Shown piece by piece: positions 18,416-27,872 of a DNA stretch of 35,431 nucleotides. Within the stretch, counting starts at the first letter, position 1; each line of letters opens with the position of its first letter. Where the stretch lies: NCBI GenBank assembly GCA_900542965.1, contig UQPY01000017.1:1-35431 (forward strand), given 5' to 3'. The position numbers were made by a program, and so were the translations under genes. Below the pieces are notes generated by a model. That model saw nothing but the letters and a program-made list of their open reading frames with translations, was not told the DNA's origin and did no database searches. Source of the DNA: an uncultured Collinsella sp. (GTDB taxonomy: Bacteria; Actinomycetota; Coriobacteriia; Coriobacteriales; Coriobacteriaceae).

Positions 18416-20758
18416 ATGGCTCAAGATAAGTTCGACGTGGGTGGCATGACATGCGCCGCCTGCCAGGCGCACGTGGACCGCGCCGTCAGCAAGCTCGACG
18501 GCGTCCAAAGCGTCGCGGTCAACCTGCTCGCCGGCTCCATGCTGGTCGACTACGACCCCACTCAGGTCACCCCCGACGACATCTGCACCGCCGTCGACCG
18601 CGCGGGCTACTCGGCATCGCCCGTCGACGCGGGCACCGGTACCGCCGCAAACGGCAGTACGCAAGCCAGGTCCGGCGCCGCCCATATGGAGTCGCCCACC
18701 AAAAAGCTGGAGGCAGCCGCCTCCGCCATGCGCACCCGACTCATCGTCTCGATCATCTTCCTCGTCCCGCTGTTCTACATAGGCATGGGGCACATGTTCG
18801 GTTGGCCGCTACCCGGCATCTTCACCGACCATACCCACAGCATGACGCTCGCGCTTACCGAGCTCGTCCTGCTCATTCCCATCGTCTACGTCAACGACGC
18901 GTACTTTATCAACGGCTTCAAATCGCTCGCGCACGGCGCGCCCACCATGGATGCGCTCATCGCGGTCGGCGCCACCGCGTCCATCGCCTGGTCGCTCTAC
19001 GCCATGTTTATCATGGCCGACCAGCTGGCCGCCGGGCAGGTCCACGAGGCCATGATGACGGGCATGGACAACCTGTATTTTGAGAGCGCCGGCACGATCC
19101 TGTCGCTCGTCACCGTGGGCAAATACCTCGAGACGCGCAGCAAGTCCAAGACCGGCGGCGCGATCGAGGCGCTGATCGACCTGGCGCCCAAGACCGCAAC
19201 CGTCGTGGCCGATGACGGCACCGAGACCACCGTCGACGTCGATGCTATCCTGCCCGGCCAGGTGCTGCGCGTGCGCCCCGGCGAGTCGATCCCTGTTGAT
19301 GGCGTGGTGCTCGAGGGCGCTTCGGCCGTCGACGAAAGTGCGCTGACCGGCGAGTCCATCCCCGTGGAAAAGACCGCCGGCGACACCGTCAATGCCGCCA
19401 CGGTCAACCGCACCGGGTCGTTCACCTTCCGCGCCACGCGCGTGGGCGCCGACACGTCGCTCGCCAAGATCATCCAACTCGTCGAGGACGCCAACGCCAC
19501 CAAGGCGCCCATCGCCCGCATGGCCGATAAGGTCGCCGGCGTGTTCGTACCCGTGGTGTTTGCGATCTCGGCTGTGACCTTTGTGGCGTGGATGGCGCTG
19601 ACCGGAAGCGTGAACGAGGCGCTCACCTCCACCGTCGCCGTGCTGGTGATCAGCTGCCCGTGCGCCCTGGGCCTGGCCACGCCCGTCGCCATTATGGTCG
19701 GCACCGGCAAGGGCGCCGAGATAGGCATTCTGTTTAAGAGCGCCGAGGCGCTGGAGAACCTGCGCAGCGTGGGCACCGTTGTGCTCGACAAGACCGGCAC
19801 CGTTACCCGCGGCAAGCCGGCCGTGACCGATATCGTGGTAGCCACGCGTGCCGATGGCACGCCCGCCATGAGCGAGAAGGCGCTGCTCAAGCTGGCCGCC
19901 GCGCTAGAGCGTCAGAGCGAGCACCCGCTGGCCGAGGCAATTATGGCCGAGTGCGAGACACGCGGGATCGTCGCGCGCATGGTCGAGGACTTTGCCGCCG
20001 TGCCCGGCCGTGGCGTCACGGCGCGCGAAGGTCAAAACGCCATTGCCGCCGGCAACGTGCAGCTGATGAACGAGCTGGGAGTCACCGTGCTCGAGGGGCT
20101 CGCCGAGCAATTTGCCGCCGAGGGCAAGACGCCGCTGTTCTTTGCCAAGAACAGCGAGCTTGCCGGCACCATTGCCGTGGCCGATGAGGTTAAGGAGACG
20201 AGTGCCGAGGCCATCGCCGCGCTGCGCTCGCTCGGCGTCGACGTGCGCATGCTCACCGGTGACAACCGCGTGACGGCCGAGGCCATCGCCCGCCGTGTGG
20301 GGCTTGCCAGCGAGCAGGTTATCGCCGACGTCCTCCCCGCCGACAAGGAGCGTCACGTGCGCGAGCTGCAGGACGCGGGCGGCAAGGTCGCCATGGTGGG
20401 CGACGGCATCAATGACTCCCCCGCCCTGGCGCGCGCCGACGTGGGCCTTGCCATCGGCACCGGCGCCGACATCGCCAAGGAGGGTGCCGACGTGGTGCTC
20501 ATGCGAAGTGACCTCATGGACGTCGCCCGCGCCATCGAGCTATCGCGCGCCACGATCCGCAATATTAAGCAGGATCTGTTCTGGGCACTGTTCTACAACG
20601 GCATCGGCATCCCGCTGGCTGCGGGCGTGTTCTTCCCCCTCACCGGCTGGCAGCTCTCGCCCATGTTCGGCGCCGCGGCAATGAGCCTGTCGAGCGTCTG
20701 CGTCGTGAGCAATGCACTGCGCCTACGAACCTTCCGTCCATCAGTTGCGGTGAAATAG
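18416..20758 (+). CDS. copA: Copper-exporting P1B-type ATPase CopA
   Basis: This 780-residue pump expels Cu(I) using ATP. It has one N-terminal heavy-metal domain (GGMTCAACQAHV, C13 and C16), then a linker and eight predicted membrane segments including the MxxGMGHMFG region. It also has the TGES actuator motif, the CPC metal site (414-416, in ISCPCALGLATP), DKTGT phosphorylation motif (Asp458), SEHPL and GDGIND (662-667). The CPC motif and the CopZ and CsoR neighbours point to copper rather than zinc or cadmium. The ATG at 18416 has AAAGGAGAAGCC upstream. The last codons (SVAVK and TAG) come from a palindromic repeat that begins at 20743, so this element supplies the stop codon. It is probably co-transcribed with copZ and csoR from the promoter at 18338. 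Confidence 0.96.
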   Translation: MAQDKFDVGGMTCAACQAHVDRAVSKLDGVQSVAVNLLAGSMLVDYDPTQVTPDDICTAVDRAGYSASPVDAGTGTAANGSTQARSGAAHMESPTKKLEAAASAMRTRLIVSIIFLVPLFYIGMGHMFGWPLPGIFTDHTHSMTLALTELVLLIPIVYVNDAYFINGFKSLAHGAPTMDALIAVGATASIAWSLYAMFIMADQLAAGQVHEAMMTGMDNLYFESAGTILSLVTVGKYLETRSKSKTGGAIEALIDLAPKTATVVADDGTETTVDVDAILPGQVLRVRPGESIPVDGVVLEGASAVDESALTGESIPVEKTAGDTVNAATVNRTGSFTFRATRVGADTSLAKIIQLVEDANATKAPIARMADKVAGVFVPVVFAISAVTFVAWMALTGSVNEALTSTVAVLVISCPCALGLATPVAIMVGTGKGAEIGILFKSAEALENLRSVGTVVLDKTGTVTRGKPAVTDIVVATRADGTPAMSEKALLKLAAALERQSEHPLAEAIMAECETRGIVARMVEDFAAVPGRGVTAREGQNAIAAGNVQLMNELGVTVLEGLAEQFAAEGKTPLFFAKNSELAGTIAVADEVKETSAEAIAALRSLGVDVRMLTGDNRVTAEAIARRVGLASEQVIADVLPADKERHVRELQDAGGKVAMVGDGINDSPALARADVGLAIGTGADIAKEGADVVLMRSDLMDVARAIELSRATIRNIKQDLFWALFYNGIGIPLAAGVFFPLTGWQLSPMFGAAAMSLSSVCVVSNALRLRTFRPSVAVK

Positions 20759-20808
20759 GGCGTAATATGCTGAGCTAAACCGCTTTTAGTCCGTATTCCA
20801 CCGCAACT
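20743..20808. repeat. GTTGCGGTGAAATA palindrome, copy 1, overlapping the end of copA
   Basis: AGTTGCGGTGAAATA (20743-20757) is inverted, with one mismatch, at 20794-20808. The left arm forms the last codons and stop of copA. It belongs to the same family as 21083-21149 and the half copy at 35359-35383. Confidence 0.88.
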
Positions 20809-20836
20809 TTAGGTACTCAACGAAAAGGAGACAACC

Positions 20837-21058
20837 ATGAACTACACGATCAAAACCTCCGGTCTTATGTGCGGCCACTGCGACGCTACTGTCGAGACCG
20901 CGCTGCTCAACGTGGCCGGCGTGACCGATGCCGATGCCGATCACGAGACCCAGACCGTCCAGGTTGAGTGCGCCGACACCGTGACCGCCGAGCAGCTCGC
21001 CGCCGCCGTCGAGGGCGCCGGCGAGAAGTTCCACGCTCTGTCCGTAACCGCCGCGTAG
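20837..21058 (+). CDS. copZ: Copper chaperone CopZ (heavy-metal-associated domain)
   Basis: This 73-residue single-domain HMA protein has the MxCxxC-type site GLMCGHCDATVE (C12, C15) near the N-terminus, the usual ferredoxin-like fold length, and no signal peptide. It should bind Cu(I) in the cytoplasm and hand it to CopA and CsoR. AAAAGGAG precedes the ATG by about 7 nt. It lies between copA and csoR and is flanked on both sides by copies of the same palindromic repeat. No separate operator like the one before copA is seen, so readthrough from copA is the likely route of expression. Confidence 0.92.
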   Translation: MNYTIKTSGLMCGHCDATVETALLNVAGVTDADADHETQTVQVECADTVTAEQLAAAVEGAGEKFHALSVTAA

Positions 21059-21082
21059 CAGGCGCCACCCGCCCCCCTCAGA

Positions 21083-21149
21083 AGTTGCGGTGAAATACGG
21101 ACTGTTGAGCCGCCCTAGGCCCTTAAACAGTCCGTATTTCACCGCAACT
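21083..21149. repeat. GTTGCGGTGAAATA palindrome, copy 2 (perfect 24-bp arms)
   Basis: AGTTGCGGTGAAATACGGAC plus TGTT (21083-21106) is perfectly inverted at 21126-21149, with a 19-nt loop. The element sits between copZ and csoR. It is the best-preserved copy of this family in the window and has the form of a small MITE or REP element. Confidence 0.93.
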
Positions 21150-21191
21150 GATGGGGGCATCCGGAAGATCGACCAGAAACGAGGACCCGCC

Positions 21192-21464
21192 ATGATGGCA
21201 GATCACAAATCGGTGACCCGCATGCTCAAGACGGCGCGTGGGCAGATCGACGGCATCCTGCGGATGGTCGAGGAGGACCGTTACTGCGTCGACATCTCCA
21301 CGCAGCTCATGGCGACGCAGGCACTCATCGCGCGCATTAACGCCGATGTGCTCAAGGCCCATATCGAGGGCTGCGTCGCCTCGGCCATCGAATCGGGTGA
21401 CGAGGAGCTCAAAGCCGCCAAGCTCGCCGAAATCGAACGCGTCGTCGACAAGCTCGCCAAGTAA
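21192..21464 (+). CDS. csoR: CsoR-family copper-sensing repressor
   Basis: This 90-residue all-helical repressor has the diagnostic Cu(I) ligand set C32, H57 and C61, with the same spacings (25 and 4) as the C-H-C triad of characterised CsoR. Conserved text includes RMLKTARGQIDGILRMVEEDRYCVD (given here as two joined blocks: RMLKTARGQIDG and ILRMVEEDRYCVD) and AHIEGC. Without copper it binds G/C-tract operators; Cu(I) releases it. The probable target is the dyad at 18343-18355 before copA. The start at 21192 (ATG ATG) has GAGGA upstream; a longer reading from 21090 would begin inside the palindromic repeat and is unlikely. Confidence 0.93.
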   Translation: MMADHKSVTRMLKTARGQIDGILRMVEEDRYCVDISTQLMATQALIARINADVLKAHIEGCVASAIESGDEELKAAKLAEIERVVDKLAK

Positions 21465-21471
21465 TTGGCGC

Positions 21472-21573
21472 ATTGGGGTCAGGTTTCTTTGCACCACCTT
21501 GGCGCATGGGGGACAGGTACGTTTGCACCACCTTGGTGCAGATTAACCTGTCCCCCATGCACCAAATGGGGTA
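21472..21573. repeat. REP-like nested palindrome (GGGGACAGGT family)
   Basis: GCATGGGGGACAGGT (21504-21518) is perfectly inverted at 21546-21560. The loop carries a nested TGCACC/GGTGCA stem. A degenerate direct copy (TTGGGGTCAGGTTTCTTTGC and the following CACCACCTTGG) precedes it at about 21474-21502. The cloverleaf-like design resembles REP elements moved by IS200-like Y1 transposases, but none is encoded here. Confidence 0.8.
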
Positions 21574-21610
21574 TAAAGGCGTGCAGCATATCGAATGAGA
21601 GGCAGTTTGC

Positions 21611-22084
21611 ATGGATAACTTTATGAAAGGTCGCAACGGCGCCGACGAACTCACCATCGTGCTCGGCTTTTTCGGCATCATCCTCGCGATGATCGGGTCG
21701 CTCGCACATTTCCAGTGGCTCAGCTGGATCGCCATCGCCGTCATCGTGATCGGCGTGCTGCGCGGCCTGTCCAAGAACGTCGACGCACGCCGCAAGGAGA
21801 ACGAGGCCTTTGTCGCCGCGACCGCGAACGTCCCCGGCCTGGGCAAGTTCGTCGCCAGCCTGGGCGGCGGCGCTGCGGCGGCCAATGCCTCGCGCGCAGC
21901 CGGCACCAGCAAAGAGGACCTGGAGCGCGCCAAGCGCACGGCAAAGAAGATGTGGAAGGGCCGCAAGACCACGGCCTACCTCAAGTGTCCCAACTGCGGC
22001 CAGATGCTCTCCGTCCCCAAGGGCAAGGGCAAGATCCGCGTCACCTGCCCCAAGTGCCACGCCAAGATGGAAACCCGCTCCTAG
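21611..22084 (+). CDS. Small membrane protein with C-terminal zinc ribbon
   Basis: This 157-residue protein has two adjacent hydrophobic segments (LTIVLGFFGIILAMIGSLAH and WLSWIAIAVIVIGVLRGL, about 14-51). A charged, Ala-rich cytoplasmic linker follows, then a zinc ribbon CPNC...CPKC near the C-terminus (YLKCPNCGQML...RVTCPKCHAKM). The ATG at 21611 has GAGAGG upstream. I recognise no named family beyond a double-CxxC zinc-binding end. It stands alone between a REP-like element and a bidirectional terminator. A membrane-associated nucleic-acid or protein-binding role is possible but unproven. Confidence 0.75.
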   Translation: MDNFMKGRNGADELTIVLGFFGIILAMIGSLAHFQWLSWIAIAVIVIGVLRGLSKNVDARRKENEAFVAATANVPGLGKFVASLGGGAAAANASRAAGTSKEDLERAKRTAKKMWKGRKTTAYLKCPNCGQMLSVPKGKGKIRVTCPKCHAKMETRS

Positions 22085-22147
22085 CCACTGCGCGTGAGAC
22101 AAATTAATCAGGTTTGTTTGTCCCAAATCTTAAGCATTTGTTCGATA

Positions 22148-22184
22148 AAAAAGCCGAGGCCTCGCACTGAGACCTCGGCTTTTT
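22148..22184. terminator. Bidirectional terminator between convergent genes
   Basis: The stem GCCGAGGCCTC (22153-22163) with GAGACCTCGGC (22169-22179) has one mismatch. It is flanked by A-run on the left and T-run on the right, so it can end both the zinc-ribbon gene (+) and the amidohydrolase gene (-). Confidence 0.93.
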
Positions 22185-22235
22185 CGCATGGGGCGACGAC
22201 ATTCGACGAAGCCATCGCCCCCGTCACGCCAGCGC

Positions 22236-23606
22236 CTACGCCACGCCGTCGCGGGCGAGCTCCTCGGCCAGTGCCTCAGCCGGCATGGCCATGATCGCGT
22301 CGAGCTCGGTGTCAACCTCGGGAATGCGCTTGACCTTCAGCTTGCGCACCAAGCCGCCGCGGCACATCACGTGCGCCGGCTCGCGCAGGGCCGACAGGTC
22401 ATCCAGAGGATTCTCGCGCGTTACCAAAATGTCGGCCGCCTTGCCGCACTCGATCGTGCCGGTCTCGTCGCCCAGGCCCAGCAGCTCGGCATTGACCTGC
22501 GTGGCGGTGTGCAGCGCAAAGGCATTGCTCACGCCGACATACTTGGCAAAGTACGCCACCTCGCGCCACATATCGTACTGCGTCACAAACGGGCAGCTCG
22601 AGTCCGTGCCCAGGCCCACCTTGACGCCGGCATCCAGGGCGACACGGGCGCTCTCGATAATGCCCGAGCATACGATGTCGCCGTTCTTCTTTTGTGTGTC
22701 GGTCGAATGGGTCTTCTCCGGATCGAGCAGCACAAACGGCAGCGCTGGGCTGATCGTGCAGGTCACACTCGGTGCGCGCCCCTCGAGCTGGGTACCCGCC
22801 GCGCCGTGATACAGGTCCAGGATCTCGGGCGTCATCGGAGCGCCGTGCTCGATCGTGTCGACGCCGGCCTGAAGCGCGGCCTTCACGCCCTCGGTGCTCT
22901 CGACATGGGCCATAACCGGAAGGCCGACCTCGTGCGCCGCTTTGCACGCCGCCGCGGCGACATCGACCGGCATGCGCAGCACGCCCGGCTCGCCCACCTC
23001 GGTCGCATCGAACACGCCGCCCGTCACGAACAGCTTAATGACGTCGGCACCGCGCGCATACAGGTCGCGCACCTGTTCGGCTGCCTCGGCGGGACTGTTG
23101 GCCACCTGGGCGAACAGGCCCGCACCATGGCCGCCCGGCACCGTGATGCCCGTTCCCGGCGCCACCAGGCGAGGACCCTGATACTTGCCGGCATCGATAG
23201 CATCGCGCACGGCCAGATCGGCAAACAGCGGGTCGCCCGCGCCACGCACCGTGGTCACGCCGCTCGCCAGCTGCTGCTGGGCGCTCCCTTTGAGAATGTG
23301 GCGGACGATGGCGCGGCCCACGGAGTTGTCGAGCTTCTTCATGAGCGCGCCCGCATCGCCTGCCGAAACCGGCTTGCCCGAGCCGCACAGATGCACGTGC
23401 ATGTTGATGAGGCCCGGCATGAGATACGCGCCGCCCAGGTCGATGACCTCGGCACCTGCCGGCGCCTGCGCCACGGCGCTCGGGCCAATCCAGGTGATGA
23501 CGCCGCGTTCAACGACCACGGCCATATCGGGCTGCGGCTCCATATGCTCCGAACCATCCAGAACGGTCGCATTGATAAACAACGTGGAACGATCGGCAGT
23601 CGCCAT
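22236..23606 (-). CDS. Metal-dependent amidohydrolase (imidazolonepropionase/prolidase-like)
   Basis: This 456-residue amidohydrolase-superfamily enzyme has the metal site HVH (H70, H72 in GLINMHVHLCG) and a candidate carbamylated lysine K191 in ADVIKLFVTGG. Further ligands are H234 (MAHVEST), H254 (EHGAPMT) and catalytic D335 (GLGTDSSCPF). This order matches the lysine-bridged binuclear zinc subtype, close to Xaa-Pro dipeptidases and related aryldialkylphosphatase-like enzymes. It probably hydrolyses a peptide or cyclic amide bond in the cytoplasm; the substrate is not evident. The start at 23606 has GGGGAGGAG upstream; a longer reading to 23765 runs into a palindromic repeat and has no RBS. 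It is monocistronic and ends at the bidirectional terminator. Confidence 0.88.
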   Translation of the reverse strand: MATADRSTLFINATVLDGSEHMEPQPDMAVVVERGVITWIGPSAVAQAPAGAEVIDLGGAYLMPGLINMHVHLCGSGKPVSAGDAGALMKKLDNSVGRAIVRHILKGSAQQQLASGVTTVRGAGDPLFADLAVRDAIDAGKYQGPRLVAPGTGITVPGGHGAGLFAQVANSPAEAAEQVRDLYARGADVIKLFVTGGVFDATEVGEPGVLRMPVDVAAAACKAAHEVGLPVMAHVESTEGVKAALQAGVDTIEHGAPMTPEILDLYHGAAGTQLEGRAPSVTCTISPALPFVLLDPEKTHSTDTQKKNGDIVCSGIIESARVALDAGVKVGLGTDSSCPFVTQYDMWREVAYFAKYVGVSNAFALHTATQVNAELLGLGDETGTIECGKAADILVTRENPLDDLSALREPAHVMCRGGLVRKLKVKRIPEVDTELDAIMAMPAEALAEELARDGVA

Positions 23607-23759
23607 ATCGGACTCCTCCCCTTCAGAAAACTTCAACATTTGTCCATTATTACCTAGCACGGCAGGATCTCTGCGGACATATCGGTTAACGGAGAAAGAA
23701 GGGAACGTGAAGATGGATGGAAGCCGATGCGGCTCTGCCCCGATTGCCTCGGCGAAACA

Positions 23760-23894
23760 TCTCAATCTGTAACAGGAGGACCGGTTCTTAACTGCTAGAT
23801 GTTACAGATTGAGATCTTTTGGCAGCCGCCAACATTCCGTCTCGATCTGTAACAGTTACGCGGCAAAACGGCTCCAAGATGTTACAGATCGAGA
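23760..23894. repeat. 55-bp palindrome array D, two units
   Basis: Units lie at 23760-23814 and 23840-23894, an 80-bp step. In the first unit both arms carry the paired change TCTCAATC/GATTGAGA, so the stem is kept by a compensatory substitution. The core of unit 2 (GCGGCAAAACGGCTCC) runs in the opposite sense to the GACCGG-type core of unit 1. The array ends 9 nt beyond the stop of the nuclease-like gene. The rest of 23607-23759 holds no gene. Confidence 0.95.
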
Positions 23895-23903
23895 CAAACC
23901 CTC

Positions 23904-24980
23904 TCAGTGCCCATACCATTGACGTCTCCATCCCTCAGCCAACTCGGCCTGCTGCGGAATACCCGCCAGCCTCATCTTCTCGACCAGCTTCACCGGATTC
24001 TTAAGCTCGTTAAACGTAAACCGAAGCACCTTATGCCCGAGCATTGTCAGATGGGATTCCCGCTGACGCTCCGCTACAAACGGATCGATCGGCTCCCGGC
24101 CCTCGCCGGTCTGCAGCGTATACTTTCCCTTTCCGTCGAGCTCGCCGATCACGCACGTTCCATCCTCGAGCTTCCAGAAATAGTCGACGCGAAACACACG
24201 AGTCGGATCGAGCGGATCATGAAACTCCACCTGCAACTGCGGCACCGGAAAGCCGTACGCGATGAAGAACGCCCGGAAGCGCGACTCGCCGCCGTTTTCG
24301 GACAGCCCGTCCGCATGCGATGCAATCACCTGCGCCCTGCGATACCCACGCCGACCTTCGCAATCGGCGCGAAGCCGCTCACACAGTTCATCGCGCGACG
24401 AACCCTTCGCCCGCAAGGCAGAATCGGCAATTGCTAGCCCATAGGAAAACGGCGCCCGTAGCAGGCAATCCTCCACTGTGCGCCAAAACGGCGTCGCCCG
24501 CACACCGTCGACGCGCTCGAGTGCACCCGCCGCCTGCGGCCGCAGCAACCTGCACCCACCGCTCAACGCCGCAGAGCAGCCCGTCTTAACAAGAAAGCGA
24601 GGACCAAGCAAATCTTTCGGCACTTCCAAGCCCCACAGAAGTGCCGCGTCGTATCCCCAAAACGCCCAATCGGGATGAAACTTCGCAAGCCCCTTGATGG
24701 TCCGCAGCGCCCGCTCCGACGGCGTCAACAAATCCCAATCATGTTGGAAGCAGAACAGGTACGGCTCGGGCTCCGCGATATCATCGGTCCCCACATGGCG
24801 CCTCAGCCACATGAGCTCGGCATTGTCATGCGTTGCGAGCAGCGCACCTTGCTCGGTCACCTCCGTGAGTCGCGCGAGCATCCTATTCCGCGCCAACGTG
24901 TTGCGAGTCGTATGCTTGTGCTTGAAAACGGTATTAGACACTTCCATCACCACCACATCGGACAAATGGACCATCGTCAC
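23904..24980 (-). CDS. Putative PD-(D/E)XK nuclease with AbiEi-like N-terminal region (DUF559-like)
   Basis: This 358-residue protein has a C-terminal region with E232 (GGESRFRAFF), D266 (FRVDYFWK) and E280-x-D-x-K284 (VIGELDGKGKY). This order of acidic residues and lysine is typical of Vsr/DUF559-like PD-(D/E)XK endonuclease folds. The N-terminal half includes WGYDAALLWGLEVP and resembles the AbiEi-type antitoxin or regulatory domain often joined to DUF559 in actinobacteria. The function is a likely DNA nuclease or repair/defence enzyme, not demonstrated. The GTG at 24980 has GGAGG 5 nt upstream; an ATG at 24974 is the alternative. The gene is boxed in by palindrome arrays D (9 nt after the stop) and E (21 nt before the start), so its promoter must lie in or beyond array E. 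Confidence 0.7.
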   Translation of the reverse strand: MTMVHLSDVVVMEVSNTVFKHKHTTRNTLARNRMLARLTEVTEQGALLATHDNAELMWLRRHVGTDDIAEPEPYLFCFQHDWDLLTPSERALRTIKGLAKFHPDWAFWGYDAALLWGLEVPKDLLGPRFLVKTGCSAALSGGCRLLRPQAAGALERVDGVRATPFWRTVEDCLLRAPFSYGLAIADSALRAKGSSRDELCERLRADCEGRRGYRRAQVIASHADGLSENGGESRFRAFFIAYGFPVPQLQVEFHDPLDPTRVFRVDYFWKLEDGTCVIGELDGKGKYTLQTGEGREPIDPFVAERQRESHLTMLGHKVLRFTFNELKNPVKLVEKMRLAGIPQQAELAEGWRRQWYGH

Positions 24981-25001
24981 CGTTGCCTCCGCTGATAAAT
25001 G

Positions 25002-25217
25002 TCTTGATCTGTAACAGGAAGACCGATTTTTGGACTGTAGATGTTACAGATTGAGACATTCCCCCCAGCCAGGTGCCAAACGTCTCGATCTGTAACAGTT
25101 AGACGTTCTCCAGGCCCCTAAACGTTACAGATTTAGACAAACCAGCGGCGCCCAAGCATTCGTCTCGTTCTGTAACAGGTAGACCGGTTTTTTGCCCCCA
25201 AACGTTACAGATCGAGA
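25002..25217. repeat. 55-bp palindrome array E, three units
   Basis: Units lie at 25002-25056, 25083-25137 and 25163-25217, with steps of 81 and 80 bp. The core of unit 1 contains GACCGATTTTTGG, which is the exact reverse complement of the core of array B unit 1 at the same offset, so units can insert in either orientation. Units 2 and 3 share a C-for-T change in the right arm (CGTTACAG). The array separates the nuclease-like gene from the hypothetical gene upstream of it. Confidence 0.95.
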
Positions 25218-25258
25218 CAAAAAGGCAAAAGGCAAGGCAGGCGACAACTACCCATCCC

Positions 25259-25966
25259 CTACTCCCACTCCTGCTCGTAGATATTGAGCGACTTTACGTA
25301 CCGCCCCTGGGCGCCCATGATGTCGCGGACCAGACGCAAGAAGAAGCTGATGCACGAGGTGTCAAAGCCGTCCTGCAGGTCCTCCGGATGCACCGCACCC
25401 GGCCCATCGACCGCCGTATCGCTCAGCCGCGCGATGTCATACAGGTAGAGCTGTCCCGCCGTAAGCCAGACATCGTCGACGCAGGCGAGGCGCACCGCAA
25501 TCGCGCCGTCACTCCAGTGCTCCTTCTGCACGATATGCGGATCGTAGACATCAAAGCGATGATCGGTGCGCGTGTCCTTCAGCACGACCATGCCGGACGC
25601 AGGATTCTTGTCCAAAATGCCAAAGCGCGAGAAATACTGCGTGTCGCGTACCTGCTCGAGCCGCTTGAGCGAGGCAGGCGAAAGCGATGCCGGCGGCTCG
25701 TCAACATATAGCTCGAGCAGCGTTTTGCCATGGCGATAGGGGCGCTCAAACAGCAGCCAATCGGTAAACGCCATGTTGTAGGCCATGATTTCGTTTTGTG
25801 AAGGCTCGGTGCAATAGCTGAGCCACGGGTCGACAATGATCTCGAACTGTTCGCGCGCCGGCTCCAGGAATTGAAACTTCCGCAGCATCCAAAAGTGAGC
25901 CATGTCGGCAATATCGTTGCCGACGGCTTCAGCCAGCTCTGCTCGGTCAAAAGCGTGGTCAGTCAT
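25259..25966 (-). CDS. Hypothetical protein
   Basis: This 235-residue soluble protein has no signal peptide, membrane segment or motif I recognise. It is acidic and rich in aromatic residues (HFWMLRKFQFLEPAREQFEI, FTDWLLFERPYRHGKTLLEL). It has a central beta-rich part (GMVVLKDTRTDHRFDVYDPH) and a run of short hydrophobic strands (AVRLACVDDVWLTAGQLYLY). The ATG at 25966 has GAGGAGG 6 nt upstream, and the coding signal is clear. Downstream it meets array E. An 11-bp palindrome, CTCAATTTGAG (25991-26001), lies just upstream of its RBS and may be an operator. Confidence 0.7.
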   Translation of the reverse strand: MTDHAFDRAELAEAVGNDIADMAHFWMLRKFQFLEPAREQFEIIVDPWLSYCTEPSQNEIMAYNMAFTDWLLFERPYRHGKTLLELYVDEPPASLSPASLKRLEQVRDTQYFSRFGILDKNPASGMVVLKDTRTDHRFDVYDPHIVQKEHWSDGAIAVRLACVDDVWLTAGQLYLYDIARLSDTAVDGPGAVHPEDLQDGFDTSCISFFLRLVRDIMGAQGRYVKSLNIYEQEWE

Positions 25967-26291
25967 GGCATCCTCCTCAAACTGATGGACCTCAATTTGA
26001 GCTTACGAGGAGGGTGGGCAGCCACGACCAGCGCGGGCAAAATAGGCCTCCGGCTGCAAACCAGATGCTGACCAAACACTTGACGAATAGCTTGACCGAA
26101 AATGCGCGCCGCAACAAAACCGCAGGTAAACATCAACGGCCAACCCGCCCTTTTGAGCCAGATGCCCGCAGCCACCACAGAAACAACAGGTGACCACAGC
26201 CCAAGAAGTCGACAAATGAACACCCGCACGTCGACAAACGAGCAAACTGCTCGCAAATCCGCAAGGAGTGTCCCCGAATGCCGACAGAGAC
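25967..26291. other. Intergenic region, no supported gene
   Basis: Apart from the RBS of the hypothetical gene and the palindrome CTCAATTTGAG (25991-26001), I see no gene or RNA here. Two GTCGACAAA direct repeats (about 26208 and 26230) are the only other pattern. An open minus-strand frame (25963-26256) lacks an RBS and any family resemblance. Confidence 0.5.
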
Positions 26292-26344
26292 GTCCCTAAC
26301 TGTCGGCACTTAGGGACGTTCCTTTTGTGCCGGCAGTTAGGGAC
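26292..26344. repeat. Dispersed intergenic repeat (GGGACGTTCCTTTT family), copy 2
   Basis: GTCCCTAACTGTCGGCAC (26292-26309) is inverted at 26327-26344 with one mismatch, around a 17-nt loop containing TTAGGGACGTTCCTTTT. A related outer segment (GGAGTGTCCCC, TGCCGACAGAGACG) extends it left to about 26264. The loop and right arm are almost identical to 8029-8055. It lies 41 nt beyond the gltD stop and could act as a 3' mRNA hairpin. Confidence 0.85.
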
Positions 26345-26385
26345 AGCCCTTGCCGATTCGATTGTTGAATATCTCCGTGACTACT

Positions 26386-27867
<1,482 letters not shown>

Positions 27868-27872
27868 GGCAC

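Noticed and set aside
18251..18793. A minus-strand frame over the copA promoter
   Set aside because: It covers a repeat, the promoter and the copA N-terminus in antisense and has no supporting signal.
25963..26256. A minus-strand frame of 97 codons upstream of the hypothetical gene
   Set aside because: It overlaps the RBS and start of the supported gene, has no RBS of its own and resembles no family.
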